NCBI GenBank assembly: GCA_016199745.1
Contig: JACQFZ010000050.1
Span: 1-64,000 of the forward strand
Length of the DNA: 64,000 bases
Direction of reading: 5' to 3'
Source of the DNA: Gammaproteobacteria bacterium
Lineage (GTDB): Bacteria; Pseudomonadota; Gammaproteobacteria; Acidiferrobacterales; Sulfurifustaceae
The notes below the pieces were generated by a model. The model made no database searches. It was not told the DNA's origin and worked only from the letters and a program-made list of their open reading frames with translations. Both the position numbers and the translations under genes were made by a program. Of the stretch, positions 18,028 through 26,505 are shown one piece after another (within the stretch, counting starts at the first letter, position 1; the number at the start of each line of letters is the position of its first letter).

Positions 18028-19506
18028 TCAATGTTCCTCCCGCCATGCCGAGCCCGCGCGCGCCACCAGCGCGCTCGCCGCCGCTGGTCCCCAACTGCCG
18101 GCGGAGTATGGGCGCGGTGCTTCATCGCCCTCTTCCCAAGCCCGCAAAATCGGTTCAACCCAACGCCAGGCGGCGTCCAGCTCGTCACGACGCATGAACA
18201 GCGTGAGCTTGCCGCGGAGCACGTCCATGAGCAGTCGTTCGTACGCGTCCATCGGTCGAGTTTTGAACTGCTCGCTGAAGTCGAGGTTTAAATACACCGG
18301 CTTTAGCAGCATTCCATCGCCGGGCGCCTTCGCCTTTAGATACAGCTTCAGTCCTTCTTCCGGCTGCAGTTGAATGACCAACTGATTGCCCTGATTGTCG
18401 CCATTGGCGCAAGGGAAGATCGAGTGCGGTACATCGCGGAAGTTAATAACGATTTCGGCCAGCCGATGCTGAAGCCGCTTGCCGGTTCGCAGATAGAACG
18501 GCACGCCGGACCAACGCCAATTGTTGATGTCGGCCCGCAGCGCAATGAACGTCTCTACTTTGCTGTTCACGGCGATCCCGGGCTCTTCGAGATAACTGCA
18601 AACCGGTCGATCGTTGATCGCGCCGGCGCGATATTGCCCGCGCACGGTTCGCTGGGCGACATCGTCCGATGTGATTGGCGCGAGCGTACGCAATACCTTG
18701 AGCTTCTCGTCGCGTACTGCATCCGGATCGATACTGGACGGCGGTTCCATGGCAGTGATGCAAAGCAACTGCAGCAAATGGTTCTGTACCATATCGCGCA
18801 ACGCGCCGGCACGATCGTAAAAGCCGCCGCGACCTTCGACACCGAGCTGCTCAGCGATGGTGATCTGCACATCATGTACACGGCCGCGGCTCCAAAGCGG
18901 CTCGAACAAGGCATTACCGAAACGCAAGGCCAGTAAATTTTGTACCGGCTCTTTGCCGAGATAATGATCGATGCGATAAATCTGTGGCTCGGTGAAAACG
19001 CTGCCGACGGCCTCGTTGATTTTCTGCGCCGACGCGAGATCGTGACCGAGCGGCTTCTCCAAGACGACGCGCGCGTTCTGATGAACCAAACCGGCGTCGG
19101 CAAGGTGGCGGCAAATCGGCAAGAACAAGTCGGGTGCCGTCGACAAATAGAAGACACGCACTTCGGCCGCCGACTCTTTTAGATAAGCGGCTAACCGCTG
19201 GAAGTCATCGGCCGAACGCGCGTCGACCGCCAAATAATCGAGTCGCGTTGCGAATGACGTGAAGATCTCTTCGCTAAATTGTTCCGGCGGTACGAACTTG
19301 GCACAGCTCTCTCTGACCCGGGCTAGATATTCCTCACGCGTCCAAGGTTGTCGGCCTAGGCCAACGATCCGGCCATGCACCGGGAAATCGCCGTCTCGAT
19401 GGCGGAAGTAAAGCGCCGGCAATAGCTTGCGCAAGGCGAGATCGCCGGTACCCCCAAAGAGCAATAAGTCGAACGATGGAACAGAATGCAAGGCAATCTC
19501 GGGCAT
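18028..19506 (-). CDS. zwf: glucose-6-phosphate 1-dehydrogenase
   Basis: A 492-residue protein counted from the ATG at 19506: nucleotide-binding FGGTGDLALRKLLPAL and the substrate motif RIDHYLGKE. It oxidises glucose-6-phosphate to 6-phosphogluconolactone and feeds Edd-Eda downstream. A GTG at 19539 would add 11 residues that do not resemble the family. No phosphogluconolactonase gene (pgl) is found beside it. The upstream gene is a HAD phosphatase/mutase and beyond that lies a hexose-phosphate-type ABC importer. Confidence 0.96.
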   Translation of the reverse strand: MPEIALHSVPSFDLLLFGGTGDLALRKLLPALYFRHRDGDFPVHGRIVGLGRQPWTREEYLARVRESCAKFVPPEQFSEEIFTSFATRLDYLAVDARSADDFQRLAAYLKESAAEVRVFYLSTAPDLFLPICRHLADAGLVHQNARVVLEKPLGHDLASAQKINEAVGSVFTEPQIYRIDHYLGKEPVQNLLALRFGNALFEPLWSRGRVHDVQITIAEQLGVEGRGGFYDRAGALRDMVQNHLLQLLCITAMEPPSSIDPDAVRDEKLKVLRTLAPITSDDVAQRTVRGQYRAGAINDRPVCSYLEEPGIAVNSKVETFIALRADINNWRWSGVPFYLRTGKRLQHRLAEIVINFRDVPHSIFPCANGDNQGNQLVIQLQPEEGLKLYLKAKAPGDGMLLKPVYLNLDFSEQFKTRPMDAYERLLMDVLRGKLTLFMRRDELDAAWRWVEPILRAWEEGDEAPRPYSAGSWGPAAASALVARAGSAWREEH

Positions 19507-19520
19507 AAAAAGTTGTCGGG

Positions 19521-20195
19521 TTAGTTGCCGTTCGTACACAACGCAACACCCGTCGCCGTCACTGCGAGATCAATGAAGTTAGGCGCTGTGGCGATGACGT
19601 TATCGAACTCGGCAAACTCGTCGGCCGACAACATCGTTGTCATGGCAACGCTGCGCATGCCGGCGCGGCCGGCGGCCTCTACGCCGAGGAGCGCGTCTTC
19701 AAACACAATGCACTCCGCCGGCGTCACGTCCAGACGCCGCGCTGCTTCCAGAAAAAGATCGGGTTGCGGTTTACCACGAAGACCCGGGCCGGGATGCACC
19801 ACCGTCACGAACCGACCGGCGACCCCCAAACCCTCCAAGGTAAAACTAATGTTTTCCGGCATCGCCGAGGTGGCGACGGCGAGCTTAAGTCCACGCCGCA
19901 CGGCGGCGTCGGTGAACGACTCGAAGCCGGCGACTAGCCGTAGGTGCGGTCGGTAAAGCTCGCGATAGATGGCTTCCTTTTCTTGCGCAAAGAGGTACAA
20001 GTCGCCAGGCGTTGCCCCGGGAACAAGGCTGGAAAAAATTTCGATATTCGCGCGGCCAGTGGTGCGACGCGCGAAATCGTCGCGGTCGAATGGCAACCCA
20101 TGGCGACGGTGCCACTCGCTCCAAGCATCATGATGAAAATGCATGTTGTCGACCATGGTGCCGTCCATATCGAAGATCAAAGCGCGAATCGTCAC
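19521..20195 (-). CDS. HAD-IA hydrolase, beta-phosphoglucomutase/sugar phosphatase-like
   Basis: A 224-residue protein with motif I DMDGTMVDN (Asp9 and Asp11), a helical cap containing HHDAWSEWHRRHG, motif II ATSA, and motif III GKPQPDLFLEA with motif IV VFEDALLGVEAA. The second Asp followed by G-T-M/L fits phosphatases and phosphomutases. The position between zwf and the importer genes suggests a sugar-phosphate substrate. The start is a GTG. Mutase and phosphatase cannot be separated from the sequence alone. Confidence 0.85.
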   Translation of the reverse strand: MTIRALIFDMDGTMVDNMHFHHDAWSEWHRRHGLPFDRDDFARRTTGRANIEIFSSLVPGATPGDLYLFAQEKEAIYRELYRPHLRLVAGFESFTDAAVRRGLKLAVATSAMPENISFTLEGLGVAGRFVTVVHPGPGLRGKPQPDLFLEAARRLDVTPAECIVFEDALLGVEAAGRAGMRSVAMTTMLSADEFAEFDNVIATAPNFIDLAVTATGVALCTNGN

Positions 20196-20230
20196 TCGGT
20201 GTGGTTCCTATTGCCGGGATGGATTTCTTA

Positions 20231-21295
20231 TTATTGAGGAATGACAACCACGCCGTGCGAAGACAATGTCACCGTCACGTCGTCTCCTGGCGAGAAGCGG
20301 CGATGTACCTCGGTGTTGACCGCGAACAACTCGCCGATCGATGTCGCCAACGTGTATTCCATCAGGCCGCCGAGGTAGGCGGACTTTTTAACGGTGGCAA
20401 CTAAGCCGTTGTCGATAGCGGCACCGTTAGTTTTGTGAATCGTCAACGCCTCCGGGCGAATGGCGACCATTACCTCACCATCGGGTAACTGCCGATGCGA
20501 AACGATCGTGTTTAGCGTACCGAGAATGAGCCGGCCATGATGCGCATCGGTCCGCTGCAATACGCCGCGTACCTGGTTCGCGTCGCCCATGAAGCCGGCG
20601 ACAAACGGACTCACCGGGGTCTCATAAAGCTCGTCCGGCGTTCCTTCTTGCGCGATCACCGCCTTGTTCATGACGATGATGCGATCGGAAACCGCCATTG
20701 CTTCCGCCTGGTCATGCGTCACGTAAACCACCGTTAATTGCAAGCGGCGCTGCAGGTCGCGTATCTCTTCGCGCATCTGCCGGCGCAAACGGGCGTCGAG
20801 GTTCGACAACGGCTCGTCGAACAACAGCACGCTCGGTTCCAACACCAACGCGCGCGCTACCGCCACTCGCTGTTGCTGACCGCCGGATAGCTCGCTCGGA
20901 AGGCGTTTTCCGAAACCGCTCAAGCCGACGGTGGCGAGCGCCTTCTCTGCCCGCTGCCGTACATCTCGCTTTGGCAGGCGTTGGACGTTCAGCCCGTAAC
21001 CCACGTTCTCCAACACGGTCATGTGCGGAAACAACGCGTAACTCTGGAATACCATCGACACATCACGCTCGCTGGCCGGGATATTCGTCACATCCTGATC
21101 GCCGATGAGGATGCGACCGGATGACGCCATCTCGAGTCCGGCGATCATGCGCAACGTGGTCGTCTTGCCGCAGCCCGACGGTCCCAGCAGCGTAACGAGC
21201 GTGCCGGCGGCAACGGTGAAGCTTACGTGCTCGACTGCACAACCCTCGCCGAAGCGTTTGGTCACGTTTTCGAAACGAATCGATTTTGCCGTCAT
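20231..21295 (-). CDS. ABC transporter ATP-binding protein, AfuC/FbpC-like
   Basis: A 354-residue protein with Walker A GPSGCGKTTTLRM, signature LSGGQQQRVAVARAL, Walker B LLFDEPLSNLD, His-switch VTHDQAEAM, and a C-terminal TOBE-type regulatory domain. It energises the fused permease encoded 41 bp upstream. General family assignments (Fe3+, spermidine, hexose phosphate) overlap. The binding-protein partner points to the AfuABC branch. Confidence 0.88.
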   Translation of the reverse strand: MTAKSIRFENVTKRFGEGCAVEHVSFTVAAGTLVTLLGPSGCGKTTTLRMIAGLEMASSGRILIGDQDVTNIPASERDVSMVFQSYALFPHMTVLENVGYGLNVQRLPKRDVRQRAEKALATVGLSGFGKRLPSELSGGQQQRVAVARALVLEPSVLLFDEPLSNLDARLRRQMREEIRDLQRRLQLTVVYVTHDQAEAMAVSDRIIVMNKAVIAQEGTPDELYETPVSPFVAGFMGDANQVRGVLQRTDAHHGRLILGTLNTIVSHRQLPDGEVMVAIRPEALTIHKTNGAAIDNGLVATVKKSAYLGGLMEYTLATSIGELFAVNTEVHRRFSPGDDVTVTLSSHGVVVIPQ

Positions 21296-21336
21296 ATATA
21301 AAAAGCCTTGCGTCCTTCTTATTGGACTGAAATTTT

Positions 21337-23553
21337 CTAAACGCTCGCTACGGCGGCGGCCGCGGTTACCGGTACGGTCTTGCGCCGACCGATACGACGC
21401 TCGCCCACGAGCAGACGGATTAAACCGATCGCAAGCAGCATCAACACAATAAGCACAGAGCAGTAAGCAATGGCGACACCGTAATCGCCGTTAATCACGC
21501 GATTGATGATATAAACCGTGGCCATTTCGTGGTCCGCCGACACCAGAAAAATGATGGCGCTCACTGTCGTCACCGCGCGCACGAAGCTATACACCAGCGA
21601 CGCAATGACGGCCGGCCTTAGCAACGGCAATATCACCAGACGCAACGTGCGGAAGCCGCTAGCGCCGAGCGTGACCGATGCCTCGTCCAGGCTCTTGTCG
21701 AGCTGACTCATCGCCGCTATGCCGGCGCGCACGCCGACCGGCATGTTGCGAAACACGAAGCACAGCACCAAGATCAACGCGGTACCGGTAAGCTCGACCG
21801 GCGGAACATTGAACGCGAAAATATAGGAGACGCCGATGACCGTGCCGGGCACGGCAAAACTGAGCATGGTGCCAAACTCAAACAATCCACGGCCGGCGAA
21901 TCGCTGCCGCGTTAGCAGGTAGGCGGTGAGTATGCCGACGGCGGCGGTAAGCGGTGCGGCGATGCTCGCAAGCTGCAGTGTCGTCCAAAAAGAATTCCAG
22001 GCAGCGCCCGACCAGACGATGCCGTGCGGCCCGATATCGATCGAAAATGCCTTGATGTAGTGACGCAACGTCGGTGTGTAGTTGCGCCCCCAGGTCTCGA
22101 CGAAGCCGCCGACGATAGCCATCGCATAGACCACCATCGTCAATGCGGTCCACGGCAACGCTATCGAAAAAGCAAGGTTGCGCACGCGTTTCGGCAACAG
22201 CGCAGGCAGCCCGCTTTCGCCTTTGCCTGACATCGACGTATAAACTTTCTTGCCGAGGATTCGCCGTTGCAGAAAAAAGGCACCGAGCGCAAAGCTAAGT
22301 AGAACTAACGCGAGTGCCGCCGCCCGGCCATAGTCCAGCTGCGCGCCGACGATAGAGAAAAAGACTTCGGTCGATAACACGCCGAAATTGCCGCCCAACA
22401 GAATCGGATTTCCGAAGTCGGCGATACTTTCGATAAATGCGACTAAGAACGCATTGACGATGCCCGGCCGCATCAGCGGCAAAGAAATATCGACGAAGGT
22501 GCGCCAACTTGTCGCGCGTAACGTCTGCGCCGCCTCTTCCATGCTCGGCGCCACGCCTTCGACGACGCCGATGAGTACTAAAAAGGCGATCGGCGTAAAT
22601 GCGAATACCTGCGCCAGCAACACTCCTTGCAAGCCGTAGATCCAACGCGATGGCTCAACTTCGAATACTCGTTCGAGAAACTGATTCACCAAACCCGAAC
22701 GACCGAAAATAAGAATGAGTCCGAGACCGATCACGAACGGTGGCGTGATGATCGGCAATATGGTGAGTACCCGCAGGAATTTTTTATAAACGAAGCCGGT
22801 GCGGGTGACGATGAGCGCGAACGCCAATCCCAGGCTGGTAGCACCGGTCGCCGTCAGTAGCGCCAACAGCAACGTGTTCCAGGCAACGCCGCAACCACCG
22901 CCGCCGGTTATGCAATTCAATCCCCAGATGCGTGTCGCGAACAAGCGCTCTGCGAGCAGCGACAACGAATTGCCGCCGTCGGCATTCTGCACTGCCGTCG
23001 CAAGAATCTTGGCGACCGGGAAGAACGTGAACAGCAATACCAAAGCGGTAACGCCGACGACACTGCCGGCGACAAAAGCATCGCCCCTAAAGAACCCGCA
23101 CAGCGCGAGCCCGAAGGCGAACAACATCAGCAGCGCTACCCCGACTAGCATGCCGCCGGCGCCAATCCCGTACTGGCCGCTACTCAATGCCGGCAATGTC
23201 GCTTGTAATGTTGCGAACGACCAACCGCCGGGACCGATGGCAAACGCTTGCAACAACCCGAAAAGCACACCGCCGCCGCCAGCGATAAGCAACGCCCGTC
23301 CGAGCGTTTCGCGCGTACGGAACAGATAAGGCGCCGCGCCGCAGAACGCGAGCGCGGCGGCACAACCCCATAACCAAGGACGTCCATATGCCGTGGCTTG
23401 CGCTATACCGGCAGCCATTTGATCGTTGCTATAGACACCGACTAACCAATGCAACGACCAGAGGCTGTCCTGCAAGGCATACCATGGCAGCAGCAAGAAT
23501 CCGACTAAGCCGACGATCAACCAGCTCATGACCGTGCGCTGCGTAGCTTTCAT
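21337..23553 (-). CDS. ABC transporter permease, two fused transmembrane domains (AfuB-like)
   Basis: A 738-residue membrane protein with two BPD_transp_1 domains. The EAA loops are EEAAQTLRATSWRTFVDISL and DEASVTLGASGFRTLRLVIL, each followed by LP-L-RP. Fused permeases are typical of FbpB/AfuB systems. The ATG at 23553 has GAGG upstream; the frame opens earlier at a GTG but overlaps the binding-protein gene. It lies 28 bp downstream of the binding protein. Confidence 0.9.
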   Translation of the reverse strand: MKATQRTVMSWLIVGLVGFLLLPWYALQDSLWSLHWLVGVYSNDQMAAGIAQATAYGRPWLWGCAAALAFCGAAPYLFRTRETLGRALLIAGGGGVLFGLLQAFAIGPGGWSFATLQATLPALSSGQYGIGAGGMLVGVALLMLFAFGLALCGFFRGDAFVAGSVVGVTALVLLFTFFPVAKILATAVQNADGGNSLSLLAERLFATRIWGLNCITGGGGCGVAWNTLLLALLTATGATSLGLAFALIVTRTGFVYKKFLRVLTILPIITPPFVIGLGLILIFGRSGLVNQFLERVFEVEPSRWIYGLQGVLLAQVFAFTPIAFLVLIGVVEGVAPSMEEAAQTLRATSWRTFVDISLPLMRPGIVNAFLVAFIESIADFGNPILLGGNFGVLSTEVFFSIVGAQLDYGRAAALALVLLSFALGAFFLQRRILGKKVYTSMSGKGESGLPALLPKRVRNLAFSIALPWTALTMVVYAMAIVGGFVETWGRNYTPTLRHYIKAFSIDIGPHGIVWSGAAWNSFWTTLQLASIAAPLTAAVGILTAYLLTRQRFAGRGLFEFGTMLSFAVPGTVIGVSYIFAFNVPPVELTGTALILVLCFVFRNMPVGVRAGIAAMSQLDKSLDEASVTLGASGFRTLRLVILPLLRPAVIASLVYSFVRAVTTVSAIIFLVSADHEMATVYIINRVINGDYGVAIAYCSVLIVLMLLAIGLIRLLVGERRIGRRKTVPVTAAAAVASV

Positions 23554-23581
23554 CGAGATGCCTCGGCGAGACGATGGTGGA

Positions 23582-24634
23582 TTATTTGGACAAGCTGCCC
23601 ACTTCACGATCCCAACGCTCGATCAGACGCTTGCGCTCGGCCGATGATCCGTACTTGGCGAAGTTGTAATCGATAAACTTGATGTCGCTGAACTTCGGCG
23701 CCTGCGGCGGTAACGCCGAGCTGACATTGGATGGCACCTGGAACTGCTTCGCGTCCGCGCCCAACTTCTGCGCCGCCGGGGTCAACGCCCAGTCGTAAAA
23801 CTTTTTGGCGTTGTTCAAATTACGGGCGCCTTTAATGAGACTCATCGAGCTAATTTCGTAGCCCGTGCCTTCGCACGGCGCCGACACCTTCACCGGGAAA
23901 CCACTGACCAGCTCGGTTACGCCGTCGTGCATCCAGCCGACGCTCACCGACGTCTCACCGCGCGCTGCGCCCTTAACCGCGCCGCTGCCGGATTTCGTGT
24001 ACTGGTTTACGTTCTTGTGCAGCGATTGCATGTACTTGAACGCCGCGTCTTCGCCCATCAGCTGGACCAAGGTCGCGATAACGACGTACGCGGTCCCGGC
24101 CGAATTCGGATTGGAGATTTGCACCTCTTCTTTGTATTCCGGCTTCAGCAAGTCCTTCCAGCACGCTGGCGCCGGCAGTTTCTTCTTCGCCAGCAGCTCG
24201 GTGTTGTAGACGAAACCGAGTGCGCCGGCAGCGACGCCGACGGTCCGATAGTTCGACTGCTCGGCCTGCCGCCGCGCCCAATCATGCAGCTGTGGCAAAA
24301 CCGGCGACTTGTAGCTCACGGTCAAGTCCTGCTCGGCTGCCTGTAAATGCGGATCGCCGGTGCCGCCGAACCAGATGTCGACCTTCGGGTTGGCCTTCTC
24401 CGCGGCAATTTGCGCCAGCGCTTCGCCGGTGCTCTTTTGCGTCATGTTGACGGTGACGCCGTTCTGTTTTTCAAATTCGTTTTTTACGTTGGTGCACCAT
24501 TCGGCTTGATAGCTACAGATAAGGTTTAGCGTTCCGTCGGCGTGTGCCGCCATTGGCAGCAACAAGGTGGCGAGCGTCCACCATTTACTTTTTATAACGC
24601 GACGAAAATTAAATGCCCGAAGTGAAAGATACAT
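23582..24634 (-). CDS. periplasmic solute-binding protein, AfuA-like (candidate hexose-phosphate binder)
   Basis: A 350-residue protein with a signal peptide ending AAHA. The mature start LNLICSYQAEWC and the motifs STGEALAQI, VDIWFGGTGDPH, CWKDLLKPEY, QISNPNSAGTAY, QYTKSGSGAVKGAARGE, GWMHD and PCEGTGYE closely follow AfuA, which as I recall binds glucose-6-, fructose-6- and sedoheptulose-7-phosphate rather than iron. The HD and E residues in the last two motifs match the sugar-contact positions I remember. A strong AGGAGG ribosome site is present. Context (zwf-edd-eda, HAD, gmhA) supports a sugar-phosphate ligand. Aminoethylphosphonate or iron are alternatives. Confidence 0.8.
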   Translation of the reverse strand: MYLSLRAFNFRRVIKSKWWTLATLLLPMAAHADGTLNLICSYQAEWCTNVKNEFEKQNGVTVNMTQKSTGEALAQIAAEKANPKVDIWFGGTGDPHLQAAEQDLTVSYKSPVLPQLHDWARRQAEQSNYRTVGVAAGALGFVYNTELLAKKKLPAPACWKDLLKPEYKEEVQISNPNSAGTAYVVIATLVQLMGEDAAFKYMQSLHKNVNQYTKSGSGAVKGAARGETSVSVGWMHDGVTELVSGFPVKVSAPCEGTGYEISSMSLIKGARNLNNAKKFYDWALTPAAQKLGADAKQFQVPSNVSSALPPQAPKFSDIKFIDYNFAKYGSSAERKRLIERWDREVGSLSK

Positions 24635-24957
24635 TCGAATCCTCCTATAACTTGCTAATTTAATTTCGCGGGATGGGTGCCCTTACCGCGGCGCTTGGAT
24701 CCCATCTTCTTCTCTATCAACCGACTGCCGACGCTTTGTACTACCGGCGGCAACGAGAAACGCGAATGCGTTACAGTCTGTTACAGTCTTCGCTCGACCG
24801 CACACTCTCCGGAAGGTGTAGCAAATGCCGGCTGAAACCCTGCGAGATCAGAATTCCACGACTCTATAACAGTCTCAGTAATCTAGCGGAACCTGAAAGC
24901 CGGTCGACGCTACTTACTGGTTATATACCGAGCCGAGCACAGTTATCGGCAACTCGC
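24635..24957. other. regulatory intergenic region upstream of the AfuA-like gene
   Basis: 323 bp containing the tandem-box element at 24731-24788 and the leader of the binding-protein gene. No coding frame is supported between the TPR-PhnD stop (24958) and the AfuA-like start. Confidence 0.6.
24731..24788 (-). promoter_or_regulatory. tandem CTGTAAC operator plus conserved promoter block, copy A
   Basis: On the minus strand, ACTGTAACAGACTGTAACGC (two CTGTAAC boxes, 10-bp period) followed by ATTC, 19 nt, then GTAGTACAAAGCG. The same arrangement occurs at 27785-27842 before the porin gene. Both copies end about 95 bp before a start codon. A 10-bp tandem repeat just upstream of a presumed -35 fits a response-regulator (OmpR/PhoB-type) activator site. 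The regulator is unknown. Confidence 0.7.
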
Positions 24958-26220
24958 TCAGTACTCTTCCTTCGACATACGCAGATAAAGTTCCAGGTGA
25001 CCGCCACGCTCGCTGAGCTCGCGTTCCTGGCGCTTGCGTTCTTCCGGCAGCGATGTCTTGTCGTTCCACAGCTTCAGCCACTTGTTGAACAATTCCAGGT
25101 CGGCAATGGTCGTCAGTTGGCGATTGGACGAACGACTGAAGCCGCTCAACTCGTTGGCTTGCATTAACACCTTGCGCTCCGCTTCACTGTTTTTGCCGTA
25201 GCTCGTTACGAACCCGCCAATCTGGCGTTTTAGCGCCGCCGGTAGGCTGTTGCGCCATACCAGTGGACTTTGCGGAATCTCCGGCGACGTCCAAATCACG
25301 CGTAATTGCGCAGATAGGTCCGGGCTGTCTTTGCTGAAGAAATCCATCTCTTCGGTATTGTTGGTGGCGACGTCGACTTCTTTCTGCGCCGTGCGCAGTA
25401 AATTGGTCCGGTGGTTCGCCGACTTTATTTCTTTGAACAAGGTCGCAGGATCATTGATCTTGTTCTTGACGAACGCGTAGTACAACGGCACCACATGACC
25501 CGACGTGGATTTAGCGTCGCCATCGCCGAACACAAGACCATCCAGCGGCTGGAGTTTGAGCACATCCTCGAGTGTTTGAATGTTACTGTCCTTATGGACG
25601 ATCAGCACCGACCTATAGCTGCTGCTTCCGGTCTTGGTAATCATCCTGGCAAACACGGCGCCCTTCCGCGCCTCGACAACCTCCAACGCCGGGGTATTGC
25701 CGAGCCATGCGAGATCGAGTTTTCCCGCCTTAAAAAGCTCGACGATTTCTTTGACGTCGTCGCGCACGACAAGCTCGATCGGAATTTGCAATCGCGCCGC
25801 CAGCGCGTCCGCGAATGGACGCCAATTGTTGGTCGTCGTTTCGACGCCACGGGGAGCGATCAATCCGAAAAATATTTTGTTTACCGAGCCGACGGCGGCA
25901 ATCTCGCTCTGCAAACCGGAGGGTGCCGGCGCTCGGCCACGCTGCTCGCGGATGCGCGCCGCCGAGTCGCGAAGACGGGGACTCTGTACCCGATAAAGTG
26001 CGGCAAGATTGCCCATCGATTCTGCGGTCTCAAGACTTTCGGCGCCGAACTCAGCCTTCGCCACTAGTAGCGCATGTTGCGTGAGTTCGATCGCGCGCTG
26101 TGGATCGCCTTGACGGTAAACGGTGAGTGCTTGCTCGGTTAGCGCCTTCCAAGAAGTTTCGCTGGCAACGGATACTCCGTGGGTAAGAACAAAAAGCAGG
26201 ACAGCGAAAATGAATCTCAT
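24958..26220 (-). CDS. secreted TPR and PhnD-like (phosphonate-type) binding protein
   Basis: A 420-residue protein with signal peptide MRFIFAVLLFVLTHGVSVAS, a TPR-like helical pair (about residues 25-80: ALTVYRQGDPQRAIELTQHA and AESMGNLAALYRV), and then a PhnD-type periplasmic binding domain (FGLIAPRG, WRPFADALAARL, LDLAWLGNTPALEV, DVATNNTEEM). The family usually feeds phosphonate or phosphite importers, but no matching permease or ATPase lies beside it, so a sensory role is possible. The ribosome site GGGAGGTGACTA precedes the ATG. It sits between the importer and the porin. Confidence 0.75.
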   Translation of the reverse strand: MRFIFAVLLFVLTHGVSVASETSWKALTEQALTVYRQGDPQRAIELTQHALLVAKAEFGAESLETAESMGNLAALYRVQSPRLRDSAARIREQRGRAPAPSGLQSEIAAVGSVNKIFFGLIAPRGVETTTNNWRPFADALAARLQIPIELVVRDDVKEIVELFKAGKLDLAWLGNTPALEVVEARKGAVFARMITKTGSSSYRSVLIVHKDSNIQTLEDVLKLQPLDGLVFGDGDAKSTSGHVVPLYYAFVKNKINDPATLFKEIKSANHRTNLLRTAQKEVDVATNNTEEMDFFSKDSPDLSAQLRVIWTSPEIPQSPLVWRNSLPAALKRQIGGFVTSYGKNSEAERKVLMQANELSGFSRSSNRQLTTIADLELFNKWLKLWNDKTSLPEERKRQERELSERGGHLELYLRMSKEEY

Positions 26221-26324
26221 TAGTCACCTCCCGATAAGCGCGCGAGTGCACCTTTACATCCCCGAGGCGAAGCCGTTGCCAGGCGTCATACGGTACAGCG
26301 TCCACCAAGCGATTACGTGCGTGC

Positions 26325-26380
26325 TAAAAAAACGTCTCCCCGCACGCCACACGGCAAACGCCGTGCATGTCGAGGAGACG
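26325..26380 (-). terminator. second hairpin-plus-U-run downstream of the porin
   Basis: On the minus strand, outer stem CGTCTCC/GGAGACG, inner hairpin ACGGC-GTTT-GCCGT, then seven Ts. It is about 65 nt beyond the porin terminator, so it either backs it up or ends an independent short RNA from 26380-26444. Confidence 0.65.
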
Positions 26381-26444
26381 TTCAACCACACGGGGGTGCT
26401 TTCCTTGCTCTGTCGGTCCTAGCGGTACCGCTAACCTAATTTGC

Positions 26445-26480
26445 AAAAAAAAGGAGCACCGCGTTCCGCGGTACTCCTTC
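26445..26480 (-). terminator. rho-independent terminator of the porin gene
   Basis: On the minus strand, stem GGAGTACCGCG/CGCGGTGCTCC with a GAA-type loop followed by eight Ts, 26 bp after the porin stop codon. Confidence 0.9.
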
Positions 26481-26505
26481 GGTCTTCCAGACAACGGTGT
26501 ACGCA

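Noticed and set aside
20231-24634. Calling the importer a ferric-iron (FbpABC) system
   Set aside because: The binding protein lacks the FbpA-type tyrosine pair context I would expect and instead follows AfuA-type motifs; gene context is sugar-phosphate metabolism.
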